Below are positions 8,063 through 16,857 of a stretch of DNA of 64,000 bases, in pieces. Source of the stretch: JAOSJT01 sp035362335 (GTDB taxonomy: Bacteria; Bacteroidota; Ignavibacteria; SZUA-365). Location of the stretch: positions 1 to 64,000 of the forward strand of contig DAOSDL010000004.1 of NCBI GenBank assembly GCA_035362335.1, given 5' to 3'. The notes under the pieces are model-generated. The model searched no databases. It had not been told where the DNA came from and saw only the letters and a list, made by a program, of their open reading frames with translations. A program made the position numbers and the translations under genes. The stretch's first letter is position 1. The number at the start of each line of letters is the position of its first letter.

Positions 8063-9504
8063 CAGGTGCTCTTCTTCGCTACCTCGTTGCCTTCGTGATC
8101 GACGAGACGCACCACGAGCGGCATGCGTCCCAGGGCGTGCGTGGCACAGGAAAGGCAGGGATCGTAGGCACGAATCGCCACCTCGATGTGGTTGAGCAAG
8201 CCCTCGGTGATCTCGGGCACGCCGGAGATGTGATCCATGGCCACTTTCTCCACCGCGAGATTCATCGGCATGTTGTTGCTGGTGGTGGAGACGATGAGAT
8301 TGGCCATCGTCACCTGATCCTTCTCGTTCACTCTATAGTGATGGAACAGCGTTCCACGCGGCGCTTCAATCAGACCCACGCCCTCTTCGCGGCGCTCGCC
8401 CTTCAACACGAGATCGGTGCCCTGCAGGTCGCTATCCAGGAGCAGCTCATGGATTTTCTCGATGCTGTGCAGGGTTTCGATCATGCGCGACCAGTGATAG
8501 GCCATGGTGAGATTGTTGGGCTTGCCGTTGGTGACGGCCATGAATTCCTTGCGCGCTTCCTCGGCCATGGGCGTGTCGATGAAATCGCAGGCGTTGACGC
8601 GCGCCAGCGGACCGACGCGGTACCAGCCCTTTTCCGGACCGATGGATTTGATGAAGGGGAATTTCATGTACGACCAGTCGCGCACTTCCTCGGCGATGTA
8701 GTCGAGGTAGTTCGAGTAATCCACCTGGTCGAAAATCGTGCCGCCTTCGGCATCGATGGCGCGCAGGTTGCCGTGGTAGAGATCCATCGCGCCGTCCTCG
8801 CGGATGAGCGAAAGATGGTTCGAGTCGAAGGAGCCGAAGGGCGCCACGGCCTCGAGATTCTCCACGGTGTAATTCTTCGCAATGGCGAGTGCGCCCTGCG
8901 CCCAGGCAATCATCTGGTCGATGTCCTTGAGGAACACATCGCGCTCGGCGATGGAGAGATTCTTGTTCACGCCGCCCGGAATGGCGCCCGTGCCGTGAAT
9001 CTTCTTGCCCGCCGTGGCCTTGATGATTTCCTGGCCGTATTTGCGCATCATCACGCCCTGCACGGCGAGATCGGTGTGTTTGGCGGCAACGCCGATCACA
9101 TTGCGCATGGCCACATCGCTGCCGAAGCCGAAGAGCAGATCCGGCGAGGCGAGGTGGAAGAAATGCAGTGAATGCGACTGGAACATCTGACCGTAATGCA
9201 TCAGGCGGCGCATTTTCTCGGCCGTGGGGGTAAGCGTGTCCACACCCACGATGCGATCCATGGCCTTGGCGGCCGCCAGGTGATGGCTCACCGGGCAAAT
9301 GCCGCAGAGGCGCTGCACGAGCACGGGGGCTTCCCAGAAGGGACGGCCCTGGATGAAACGCTCGAAGCCGCGGAATTCCACAATATGCAGACGCGCCTGT
9401 TTGACCTTGTTCTCCTCGTCGAGGAGAATGGTCACCTTGCCGTGACCCTCGACGCGGGTAACCGGCTCGATGACGACTCGTTTCAGATTATCATTGTTCA
9501 ACAC
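8062..9504 (-). CDS. hoxH: NAD-linked bidirectional [NiFe] hydrogenase large subunit
   Basis: A 480-residue large subunit that carries the Ni-Fe active site. The N-terminal ligand motif RLCGICPVSHH gives Cys67 and Cys70; the C-terminal motif DPCLSCATH (448-456) gives Cys450 and Cys453. A 24-residue tail after His456 is the expected substrate of the adjacent maturation protease. Motif spellings and the hoxFUYH neighbourhood fit group 3d (HoxH) rather than membrane-bound uptake enzymes. It acts in the cytoplasm, coupling H2 oxidation or formation to NAD(H) through HoxFU. It lies 27 bases after hoxY. Accessory genes hypABCDEF are not in this window. Confidence 0.95.
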   Translation of the reverse strand: MLNNDNLKRVVIEPVTRVEGHGKVTILLDEENKVKQARLHIVEFRGFERFIQGRPFWEAPVLVQRLCGICPVSHHLAAAKAMDRIVGVDTLTPTAEKMRRLMHYGQMFQSHSLHFFHLASPDLLFGFGSDVAMRNVIGVAAKHTDLAVQGVMMRKYGQEIIKATAGKKIHGTGAIPGGVNKNLSIAERDVFLKDIDQMIAWAQGALAIAKNYTVENLEAVAPFGSFDSNHLSLIREDGAMDLYHGNLRAIDAEGGTIFDQVDYSNYLDYIAEEVRDWSYMKFPFIKSIGPEKGWYRVGPLARVNACDFIDTPMAEEARKEFMAVTNGKPNNLTMAYHWSRMIETLHSIEKIHELLLDSDLQGTDLVLKGERREEGVGLIEAPRGTLFHHYRVNEKDQVTMANLIVSTTSNNMPMNLAVEKVAMDHISGVPEITEGLLNHIEVAIRAYDPCLSCATHALGRMPLVVRLVDHEGNEVAKKST

Positions 9505-9531
9505 GGTGTCTTCTCCTTTGACTGAGTCCGG

Positions 9532-10077
9532 TTAGTCGTATTTGATCAGTTCGTAGGGCAGGTCCATCGGCTTGTTGTTGAGCAGGGCCACCAGGGCCTG
9601 CCAGATCGTTTCGGCCGAAGGAGGACAGCCCGGGAGGTGGTAATCCATTTTCACCACCTCGTGGCAGGGATACACCTTGTTGAGCAGCAGGGGAATTTCC
9701 GGATCGTTGGGAATCTGGCCCGAGGGATTGTGCACGCTCGGTCCGTTGAGATACGCTTCCTCGAGGCATTCGATCAGCGGCATGGTGTTGCGCATCGCGG
9801 GCAGTCCGCCGTTGATGGCGCAATCGCCCACCGAGATCAGAATGGTGCAGTGCTTGCGGAATTCCTGCAGCACGCGCACGTTTTCTTCGTTCGCGCAGCC
9901 GCCTTCCACCAGACCCACGAGGCATTGGCCGGTGAATTCCTTGATGTCGTTGATGGGGGATTTATCGAAGTCCACCAGTTCCACCAGTTGCAGGATGCGG
10001 TCGTCGATGTCGAGTATGGACATGTGACAGCCGAAGCAGCCGGCAAGGGACGTGGTTGCGATTTTGGGTTTTGCCAT
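9532..10077 (-). CDS. hoxY: NAD-linked hydrogenase small subunit
   Basis: A 181-residue short small subunit with only the proximal [4Fe-4S] site. Candidate ligands are Cys14 and Cys17 (GCFGC), Cys86 (GDCAINGG) and Cys151 (PGCPPS). The medial/distal cluster domain and Tat signal of uptake hydrogenases are absent, as expected for HoxY. It passes electrons between the Ni-Fe site in HoxH and the diaphorase HoxFU. The spacing of 16 bases after hoxU and 27 before hoxH indicates one transcript. Confidence 0.94.
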   Translation of the reverse strand: MAKPKIATTSLAGCFGCHMSILDIDDRILQLVELVDFDKSPINDIKEFTGQCLVGLVEGGCANEENVRVLQEFRKHCTILISVGDCAINGGLPAMRNTMPLIECLEEAYLNGPSVHNPSGQIPNDPEIPLLLNKVYPCHEVVKMDYHLPGCPPSAETIWQALVALLNNKPMDLPYELIKYD

Positions 10078-10093
10078 GGTATGCTCCTGCGCC

Positions 10094-10810
10094 TTAGCCT
10101 TGTTTCCGTGATTCGATGTCGGAGCCGATGGGCTCGTGGTCGTACTTCCGCTGGCCCACTGGCACGGCGTAGCCCACGCGCTTGGTCAGAATGGCGCCCA
10201 CGGGGCAGGCGGCCACGGCCTGATCGGCGACGTCGGCGTTGGTGTCGGACAGGCGTGCGCGGGCATTGACGGCGATGTGCTTGTGCTTGCCGCGGCCCAC
10301 GAACTGGAAGACGTTCTTGCCGTCGAGGTCGCGCGATGCACGGACGCAGCGGGCGCAGAGGATGCAGCGGTTGTGATCGAGGAAGATGTCGGGATGCGAG
10401 GCATCGATCTTGCGATCGGCCGGGAACATGTAGGGGTACTTCGGCGCGGTGATGCCGAGCCGGTACGCCATGGCCTGCAGCTCGCAGTTGCCGCTTTTTT
10501 CACAGAACATGCAGAAGTGGTTGCCTTCCACGAAGAGCATGTCCACGAGGTTGCGGCGCAGTTCGAGCAATTCCTCGGTGTCGTTTTCCACCACGAGATT
10601 TTCGGCGACCGGCTGCGTGCAGGCGGTCTGGAAACGACCGTTCACCTTGACGGTGCACACGCGGCAGCTGCCGAAGGGAATCAATCCCTCCATGGCGCAG
10701 AGGCGCGGGATGTACATCCCGGCTTCGTCGGCGGCCTGCATAATGGTCTGCCCTTCCGCCGCCTTCACCTCGATGCCATCGATTTCGAATGTGATTGTAT
10801 GTTCGCTCAT
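10094..10810 (-). CDS. hoxU: NAD-linked hydrogenase diaphorase subunit, iron-sulfur
   Basis: A 238-residue NuoG-N-like electron relay. The [2Fe-2S] ligands are Cys38, Cys49, Cys52 and Cys64. A His-Cys3 [4Fe-4S] site uses His98, Cys100, Cys103 and Cys109. A further CILCARC motif (Cys149, Cys152, Cys155) with ACP at Cys202 makes another [4Fe-4S] site. It bridges the FMN/NADH subunit HoxF and hydrogenase HoxY. Length and motif order match HoxU. It starts 30 bases after the hoxF stop. Confidence 0.94.
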   Translation of the reverse strand: MSEHTITFEIDGIEVKAAEGQTIMQAADEAGMYIPRLCAMEGLIPFGSCRVCTVKVNGRFQTACTQPVAENLVVENDTEELLELRRNLVDMLFVEGNHFCMFCEKSGNCELQAMAYRLGITAPKYPYMFPADRKIDASHPDIFLDHNRCILCARCVRASRDLDGKNVFQFVGRGKHKHIAVNARARLSDTNADVADQAVAACPVGAILTKRVGYAVPVGQRKYDHEPIGSDIESRKQG

Positions 10811-10840
10811 GTCGATATTCCGTGTTCTACTTCGGATGGA

Positions 10841-12658
10841 TTATTCGGCGAAATGCATGGACGGGCGACCGGCGATCGCCGAGGACTCGTTGAGCGCCTG
10901 ATGAATGTCGAAGGTCGGCATGAAACCGCCCGGATTCTCCTTCACCAGCGCCTCGTACAGCGGCCGGAAGTTTTTCAGCGACGAGAGGATGGGGTTGGGC
11001 GAGGTCTGTCCCAGGCCGCAGCGGCTGGTGGACTTCACCGTGGCGCCGAGTTCCTCGAGGTACACGAGGTCTTCCGGCTGTCCCTTCCCTTCCATGATTT
11101 CCTCGAGGCGCTTCTGCAGGAGCACGTTGCCGGCGCGGCAGGGCGTGCAATAGCCGCAGCTTTCCTCGTTGAAGAATTCCATGAAGTAATGCACCACCTC
11201 GAGCAGGTTGCGCTCGGGACCGAACACCATGAGCGAGCCGCCCGTGGCGAGGTCGTCGTAGCAAATGGTGCGCTCGTACATGTCCGGACCGATGAGCTGT
11301 CCGCTGGGACCGCCCACCTGCACGGCAATGGCGCCTTCGCCACCGGCCATTTCGAGCACTTCTTTCATGGTGATGCCGAAGGGCACTTCGTACACGCCCG
11401 GGCGATGGCAATCGCCGGCGATGCTGAGCAGTTTGGTGCCGGTGCTGCCTTTCGAGCCGATTTGCGAGAACCAGCCCGCGCCCTGATCGAGAATGCGCGC
11501 GACGCAGCAGAAGGTTTCGACGTTGTTCACCGACGTGGGATAGCCGAGGTAACCTTTTTGCGCCGGGAAGGGCGGACGGTTTTTCGGATCGCCGCGCAGG
11601 CCTTCGCAGGAGCTGAGCAGCGCCGTTTCCTCGCCGCACACATAGGCGCCTGCGCCCATCTGAATGCGGATGTCGAAGTCGAATCCCGCATGTCCCATCA
11701 CGTCCACGCCGAGCATGCCCATGTTGCGGGCCTTTTGCAGCGTATCCTCGAGGAAGGGACGCATGTAGGCGTACTCGCCGCGGAGGTAGATGAGGCCTTC
11801 CTGCGCGCCGATGGCGTAGCCGGCGATGACCATGCCTTCGATGAGCAATTCGGGGCGTTCGGTGAGGATCACGCGATCCTTGAACGTGCCGGGTTCGCCT
11901 TCATCGGCGTTGCAGACGACGAATTTCTTCTCGCCTTGCGCGCCGCGGGTGAAGTCCCATTTCATACCGGTCGGGAAGCCCGCGCCGCCACGGCCGCGGA
12001 GGCGCGCCGTTTTGATCACGCGGATGACTTCGTTCGGACTCATGGACAGGGCTTTTTTCAATGCGGTGCCGCACTCGAGCGGAGCGAAAATCACTTCGCC
12101 CTTCTTGCGCAGATTGTTGTTGACCGCGGCCGACATAAGCGGATTCGAGTTGTTGCCATCGCCGAAGCGTCGACGCAGGCGTTCGGGCTTCACGCCCGCG
12201 CGCAGTTGGTCGACGATCTGCCGGGCGGCGTCGCCGGTGAGATCGGTGAACACTTCGTCGTTGATCAACGCGGCGGGTGCCTGATCGCACATGCCGATGC
12301 AGGGCGTCGTTTCCAGCGTGAACATGCCATCGGCGGTGCTTTCGCCCATGCCGATGCCGAGAGCGTCGCAGAATACCTGCTTGACGCGCTCGAAGCCGCT
12401 CATGCGATCGATGATATCGTCGCAGAGACGGATGACCACGTTACCCTTCTGTTCCTTGGACAAGAAGGCGTAAAAGGAGACGACACTCTCCACTTCCACG
12501 CGCGGGGTGTTCACCTTGGCGGCGATCACATCCATTGCGTCATCGTTGACGCAACCGAGGGTCTCCTGCACTTCACGCACGATATCCATCATGCGCGTCC
12601 TGTTGTTGCCGAAGCCCTCACAGATGGTCGTGATGACCGATTCGATGCTGTCTGACAT
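10841..12658 (-). CDS. hoxF: NAD-linked hydrogenase diaphorase, NADH/FMN subunit (NuoE-NuoF fusion)
   Basis: A 605-residue fusion of a NuoE-like thioredoxin-fold domain (about 1-165) to a NuoF-like domain. The FMN loop is RGRGGAGFPTG (221-231), the NADH-binding segment is GAYVCGEETAL (336-346), and the [4Fe-4S] ligands are Cys501, Cys504, Cys507 and Cys547. I chose the ATG at 12658 because AGAGAGG lies 7 bases upstream; a GTG at 12682 would add eight residues and overlap that site. In the NuoE-like part only three of the four usual [2Fe-2S] cysteines are apparent (Cys79, Cys120, Cys124). It is the first gene of the hox operon. The reaction is NAD+ reduction or NADH oxidation coupled to hydrogenase. 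Confidence 0.94.
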   Translation of the reverse strand: MSDSIESVITTICEGFGNNRTRMMDIVREVQETLGCVNDDAMDVIAAKVNTPRVEVESVVSFYAFLSKEQKGNVVIRLCDDIIDRMSGFERVKQVFCDALGIGMGESTADGMFTLETTPCIGMCDQAPAALINDEVFTDLTGDAARQIVDQLRAGVKPERLRRRFGDGNNSNPLMSAAVNNNLRKKGEVIFAPLECGTALKKALSMSPNEVIRVIKTARLRGRGGAGFPTGMKWDFTRGAQGEKKFVVCNADEGEPGTFKDRVILTERPELLIEGMVIAGYAIGAQEGLIYLRGEYAYMRPFLEDTLQKARNMGMLGVDVMGHAGFDFDIRIQMGAGAYVCGEETALLSSCEGLRGDPKNRPPFPAQKGYLGYPTSVNNVETFCCVARILDQGAGWFSQIGSKGSTGTKLLSIAGDCHRPGVYEVPFGITMKEVLEMAGGEGAIAVQVGGPSGQLIGPDMYERTICYDDLATGGSLMVFGPERNLLEVVHYFMEFFNEESCGYCTPCRAGNVLLQKRLEEIMEGKGQPEDLVYLEELGATVKSTSRCGLGQTSPNPILSSLKNFRPLYEALVKENPGGFMPTFDIHQALNESSAIAGRPSMHFAE

Positions 12659-12682
12659 CCAGTACCTCTCTGTGTAACTCAC

Positions 12683-13078
12683 TGTGGTTGAGCGTAATCT
12701 CAGAGTTAGAGATTTTGTTAACGAAAACTAGGAAGCGGAACGCAATCATCCAAATATTTCAAGAAAAATTTCTCGATTGGGCGGCGCGCTTGATCGATTT
12801 TTGTTCAGTTTCGGCTTGATTGGTACTGTGTCGTCCGTAAACGAGGACGCTTGTGCGGTAGGAGTGAAGAGTGAAGGGTAAAGAGTAAAGCGGTGTCCCT
12901 GCGCACGGCTTGAGCCCACTTCCGGGTGTCGATCTTTACTCTTCACTCTTCACTCTTTACCACGGATTCGCACGATTTATCTGTGAAAATCCGTGTGAAA
13001 TCTGTGACATCTGTGGTTTTCCCCCTGTGTCCCATCCACACCGACAATAAGCATGGCCCCCGCATTCACCCAAAAAAA
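12683..13078. other. Spacer between hoxF and the repeat lipoprotein gene, with repeat fragments
   Basis: It holds the hoxF leader and promoter region (12660-12780), for which no firm -10/-35 pair was found. It also holds a fragment of the island repeat family: an AGTGAAGAGTGAAGGGTAAAG run at 12866-12886, a TTTACTCTTCACTCTTCACT run at 12931-12950, and an ATCTGTGAAAATCCGTGTGAAATCTGTG element around 12978-13015. No gene is supported. Confidence 0.6.
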
Positions 13079-13109
13079 GGCATGGCCCGCCACGAGGACG
13101 GACCATGCC
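13079..13109 (-). terminator. Rho-independent terminator after the Cys-repeat lipoprotein
   Basis: A stem of 13079-13089 with 13099-13109 (11 bp, one mismatch). On the minus strand it is followed by seven T, complementary to AAAAAAA at 13072-13078. It lies about 26 bases beyond the stop of the gene ending at 13135. Confidence 0.88.
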
Positions 13110-13134
13110 TGAAGAAAATCGTTACAGCAGAGAA

Positions 13135-15105
13135 TCAGGGCACGAGTTCCACCAGCTTGTTCACCGGTTCGCAGTTGGCGCCGATGCCGAAGGTGAATTC
13201 GCGGGTGCGGAAGCCGGTTTTCGAAACATCCACGCCATACTGGCCTTTGCAGAGATTGGTGAAAATGGCCACGCCCGCGCTGTTGGTCTGCAAGGTGGTC
13301 TTCACCGCGCCGTTTTGCCAGAGCTTCACAGTGGCGTCGGCCACGGGCGTGTTGCTGCCGTCCACCACGGTGACGGTGAGTACGCCGGTGCAGCACACAC
13401 CGGGAGCGGTGTTGAGCACGATTTCACGCTGCACGGGATCGCAACTGCTGTTGATGGTGAAGTCGCCCTCACCCACCGAGTACCCGTCCTTGGTGACACG
13501 GTAGATGTACCCGGCGGCGCAGAGGCCATCCACAATCACGCGACCATTGGCGTCGGTGAGGGGATCGGCCACCACGGTGCCGTTCTTTTTCACATACACC
13601 TTGGCTCCGGTGATCGGCTGACCGAGCGAATCGCGCACCACGAGCGTGAACACACCGCTGCAGCACACGGAGGCCTCGGTTTCCATGGCGAGTTCCTTGG
13701 TCACGGGATCGCACGAGGTATTGATGGCGAAGTTGCCTTCCAGCACCTTCCAGCCGGATTTGGAAATCCTGTACGTGTATTCACCGGCGCAGAGTCCGTC
13801 GATCACCACGCGGCCGTTGGCATCGGTGAGAGGATCCTCGATGGCCTGGCCATTCTTTTTCACCAGAACCTTGGCACCGCTCACGGGATTGCCATTCGCA
13901 TCGCGCACGATCACGGTGAACACGCCGCTGCAGCACACGCCCGCGGTGGTTTCCATGGTCACTTCCTTGCTCACGGGATCACAGGCCGCATTGATGGCAA
14001 AGCTGCCTTCCAGCACCTGCCAGCCGTCCTTGGATACGCGATAGCTGTACTCGCCCTGGCACAGGCTGTCCACTCGAACAAAGCCATTGGCATTGGTGTA
14101 GGCGTAGGCCTTTTCCACACCGCCCTTTTTGATCTGCACTTTCGCTCCGGACACGGGATTGCCATCCTTGTCCTTGACGAGCATGGAGAGAGCTCCAACG
14201 CAGCAGGCGGGTTGCTCGAGCACGATGAACTTCTCCACCGGCTCGCAGTTGTTGCCGATGCTGAAGGACAGTTCGCGCGTCTCATAGCCCGCCATGCTGA
14301 CGGAAATGCCGTACTGCCCCGTGCACAGCGCATCGAACACCACCGCGCCGCTGCTGTTGCTCTGCGCGGTGCGCAGCACGGCGCCGCTTTGCCAGAGTTT
14401 CACGGTGGCACCGGAGATGGCCGCGCCGTTACCGTCCTTCACGAAAAGATTGAGCACGCCGGTGCAGCACACCGTCACCGTGTCCATGTTGGCGATGAGC
14501 GCCACGGGTTCGCAATTCTCGTTGATGAGGAATTGCGCCTCATGCACCTTGAAGCCCTCGGCCACCACGCGGATGGAATAGGCACCCGGACAGAGATTGT
14601 CCACCACAGCCACGCCGTTGGCATCGCTGCGCGGATCGTCGATCAGCACTCCGGCTTTTTTCACCTGCACGCGCGCGTTGGCTATGCCCACGCCGTTGGG
14701 ATCCTTGACCGTGACGGTGAGCACACCGCTGCAGCACGGGAGGGAATCGGGAATCATGCGGATGGCGAGGGGATCCGAAGCGGGATCGGCCACGCGCACG
14801 GGATCGAGGTTCGCTTTGCGTTGTTCCTCGTAGCCGCTTTTGCGCACCAGCAGATCCACCGCCGCGCGGGGCACACCGGTGAGCGTGAAACTGCCGTCGG
14901 CGGCGGTGCGTGTGCGTGCCACTTCGGTGCTGGTCGAGGGACGTACGGCGATCACATCCGCACCGTCCATCGGTGCGCCGGTGTTTCCGTCGCGCACCAG
15001 TCCGCTGAAGGACACGGACTCGGGAGGCGTGGTGGATTCGTCCGAGCAGGACACCGAAACGAGAAGCAGCAGAACGACGAGAAGAAGCGGTTGCAGTGCT
15101 TTCAT
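13135..15105 (-). CDS. Lipoprotein with six tandem CC-C-C carboxypeptidase-regulatory-like repeats
   Basis: A 656-residue lipoprotein (lipobox SVSC, Cys20). Residues 30-118 are one carboxypeptidase-regulatory-like (CnaB/transthyretin-fold) domain without Cys. Six tandem repeats of 88-90 residues follow. Each opens with Cys-Cys (124/125, 213/214, 301/302, 391/392, 481/482, 571/572), has a mid-repeat LC (172, 261, 349, 439, 529, 619) and a late C-E/D-P-V (198, 287, 375, 465, 555, 645). Repeats 3-5 are the most alike, implying recent tandem duplication. The fold is a surface beta-sandwich stalk; the regular four-Cys pattern suggests two disulfides per repeat, or inter-repeat bonds. The binding partner is unknown. 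It is transcribed alone, with a terminator just behind. Confidence 0.88.
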   Translation of the reverse strand: MKALQPLLLVVLLLLVSVSCSDESTTPPESVSFSGLVRDGNTGAPMDGADVIAVRPSTSTEVARTRTAADGSFTLTGVPRAAVDLLVRKSGYEEQRKANLDPVRVADPASDPLAIRMIPDSLPCCSGVLTVTVKDPNGVGIANARVQVKKAGVLIDDPRSDANGVAVVDNLCPGAYSIRVVAEGFKVHEAQFLINENCEPVALIANMDTVTVCCTGVLNLFVKDGNGAAISGATVKLWQSGAVLRTAQSNSSGAVVFDALCTGQYGISVSMAGYETRELSFSIGNNCEPVEKFIVLEQPACCVGALSMLVKDKDGNPVSGAKVQIKKGGVEKAYAYTNANGFVRVDSLCQGEYSYRVSKDGWQVLEGSFAINAACDPVSKEVTMETTAGVCCSGVFTVIVRDANGNPVSGAKVLVKKNGQAIEDPLTDANGRVVIDGLCAGEYTYRISKSGWKVLEGNFAINTSCDPVTKELAMETEASVCCSGVFTLVVRDSLGQPITGAKVYVKKNGTVVADPLTDANGRVIVDGLCAAGYIYRVTKDGYSVGEGDFTINSSCDPVQREIVLNTAPGVCCTGVLTVTVVDGSNTPVADATVKLWQNGAVKTTLQTNSAGVAIFTNLCKGQYGVDVSKTGFRTREFTFGIGANCEPVNKLVELVP

Positions 15106-15222
15106 GCTTCACCTATGTGAGGAGTATTGAAGCGCGGCGCGGATAGCGTGCGACGCGAGGAATTTCTTCGAAAACGAGGGTAACGGAAGGTGCGTGGATT
15201 TGTCGAGATCGCGTAATCAAGA

Positions 15223-15229
15223 CAAGATA
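15223..15229 (-). promoter_or_regulatory. Possible -7 element (TATCTTG) of the Cys-repeat lipoprotein
   Basis: TATCTTG on the minus strand, about 118 bases before the start codon at 15105. It resembles the -7 elements at 16756-16762, 26071-26077 and 29928-29934, but no TTG lies 20 bases upstream. It is therefore only a half match. Confidence 0.35.
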
Positions 15230-15318
15230 CCGTGACGGACACAAAAGTTACAGCGATGCGGAAAAAAAATGCCGAAATTCGCGCGCAGAGGGCGAATCCT
15301 GCGCCGGTCCGGGTGCAA

Positions 15319-16719
15319 TCAGGTCTCGGCCCGTGTGGAGTCAATGCCGTACTCGTCGAGCATGCGGTAGATGGTGGTGCGTCCTATGCCGAGCAAACGG
15401 GCCGCCTCTTTCACATTCCACGATGTGTGCTGCAACGCGCGCAACAGGGCCTGTTTCTTTACTTCTTCCAGAGGAAGCACCTCATCGGACGCGTTGATGA
15501 CGGGCGCGTCGGCCGCTCCGGTCTGTGGATTCGCGGCGACGCTGGGCATCCAATGCGGCAGGGCCTCCGGGCGCAGTTCGTCGGGATGTTCGTTGAGCAG
15601 CACCGCGCGTTCGATGGCGGATTGCAGTTCGCGGATGTTGCCGGGCCAGGAATAGTTGCGCAGTTTCTCGGCCGTCTCGGGTGCGAGTTGCAGCGCCGGG
15701 CGCTGCTCCCGTTCGCAGGCGGCGTCGAGAAAATGCTGCGCGAGCACCAGGATGTCGGTGTGCCGTTCGCGCAGCGGGGGCAATAAAATGGGGAAGGAAT
15801 TCAGGCGGTAGAACAGATCCTCGCGGAACTGTCCTTCGTCCACCATACCGCGCAAATCGCGATGCGTGGCCGAGAGTATGCGCACATCCACACTGATGGT
15901 GTGCGTGCCGCCAACGCGCTCGAATTCGCGCTGTTGCAACACGCGCAGCAATTTGGCCTGCAGGGCGGGATCCATTTCGCCGATTTCATCGAGGAAAATC
16001 GTGCCGCCGTCGGCCTGCTCGAAGCGACCCGTTTTGCGCTCCACCGCGCCGGTAAAGGCGCCGCGTTCGTGGCCGAACAATTCGCTTTCCAGTAATTCGC
16101 GCGGAATGGCGGCGCAGTTGATCACCACAAAGGGCTGCTCGCGGCGCTTTCCGTTGAAGTGAATCGCCCGGGCGATGACTTCCTTGCCCGTGCCGCTTTC
16201 ACCCTGTATCAGCACGCTGATGTCGCTGTCCTTGGCCTTACCCACCAGACGCAGCACTTCGCGCATTGATCCGTCATGCGCGATGATGCCTTCGATGCTG
16301 CTGGCCTGTTCGAGGGTTTCCTGCAGGCGCTGCACGCGGCGTTCGAGGAAACGCACTTTCAGCGCCTTTTCGAGGGCGAATTGCAGGCGTTTGAAATCCA
16401 CGGGCTTGGTGAAATAGTCCTCAGCGCCGAGCTTCATCGTCTCCACGGCAACATTGATGTTGCCCTGCGCCGACAGCATGATCACCGCCGAGGAAGGCGA
16501 GCGCTCCTTGATTAGCCTGAGCACCTCCACCCCGTTCATCCCGGCCATCATGATATCGAGCAGCACCACATCGGGCGTGGATTCGATTTCGTCGAGGCAT
16601 TCCTGCCCATTGCTGAACACGCGTACGTCGTAGCCCCACGCCCGTCCAACGGTCATTTCCATAAGACGGCGCGTGGCGAAATCGTCATCCACGATGAATA
16701 CTTTATTCGATGCGGGCAT
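15319..16719 (-). CDS. Sigma54-dependent response regulator (NtrC/AtoC type)
   Basis: A 466-residue regulator. The receiver domain (1-120) has phospho-acceptor Asp55 (LLDIMM) and Lys105. The AAA+ domain (about 145-375) has Walker A GESGTGKE at 173-180, the sigma54-contact loop GAFTGA at 220-225, and Walker B IFLDE at 241-245. A Fis-type helix-turn-helix lies at the C-terminus (AARLLGIGRTTIYRML). It activates sigma54 promoters when phosphorylated. The ATG at 16719 is preceded by GGAGGAGGTGA, so an upstream in-frame extension is not used. The histidine kinase 335 bases upstream on the same strand is the probable partner. A separate promoter lies just before this gene. Confidence 0.93.
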   Translation of the reverse strand: MPASNKVFIVDDDFATRRLMEMTVGRAWGYDVRVFSNGQECLDEIESTPDVVLLDIMMAGMNGVEVLRLIKERSPSSAVIMLSAQGNINVAVETMKLGAEDYFTKPVDFKRLQFALEKALKVRFLERRVQRLQETLEQASSIEGIIAHDGSMREVLRLVGKAKDSDISVLIQGESGTGKEVIARAIHFNGKRREQPFVVINCAAIPRELLESELFGHERGAFTGAVERKTGRFEQADGGTIFLDEIGEMDPALQAKLLRVLQQREFERVGGTHTISVDVRILSATHRDLRGMVDEGQFREDLFYRLNSFPILLPPLRERHTDILVLAQHFLDAACEREQRPALQLAPETAEKLRNYSWPGNIRELQSAIERAVLLNEHPDELRPEALPHWMPSVAANPQTGAADAPVINASDEVLPLEEVKKQALLRALQHTSWNVKEAARLLGIGRTTIYRMLDEYGIDSTRAET

Positions 16720-16755
16720 GGCTCGGTCACCTCCTCCGATGTCTTGCGCAGGCCT

Positions 16756-16785
16756 CAATATACCCCACGCGGCGGCGCGAACCAA
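16756..16785 (-). promoter_or_regulatory. TTG-N20-TATATTG promoter of the NtrC-like regulator
   Basis: On the minus strand TTG is followed after exactly 20 bases by TATATTG (16762 down to 16756), 36 bases before the ATG. The layout resembles the Bacteroidetes sigma factor promoter (-33 TTTG, -7 TAnnTTTG) and recurs upstream of 26147 and 29892. Confidence 0.55.
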
Positions 16786-16837
16786 TGCTTCGAATGCGCC
16801 TCCCGACTTCGTCATGCTTTTCGGAATTGCGCATGTG

Positions 16838-16857
16838 AGTCATTGTTTTCAATGACT
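16838..16857. promoter_or_regulatory. Perfect 8-bp inverted repeat upstream of the regulator promoter
   Basis: AGTCATTG (16838-16845), a TTTT spacer, then CAATGACT (16850-16857). It lies about 55-100 bases upstream of the promoter at 16756-16785, the place expected of an activator or autoregulatory site. It could also form a short hairpin at the end of the kinase transcript, although no U-tract follows. Confidence 0.4.

Noticed and set aside
10136..12655. 839-codon open frame antisense to hoxF/hoxU
   Set aside because: Same effect of high GC third positions; the minus-strand genes carry complete cofactor motifs.
13105..15120. 671-codon open frame antisense to the Cys-repeat lipoprotein
   Set aside because: Its apparent internal repeats are only the complement of the real tandem repeats; no leader or family features.
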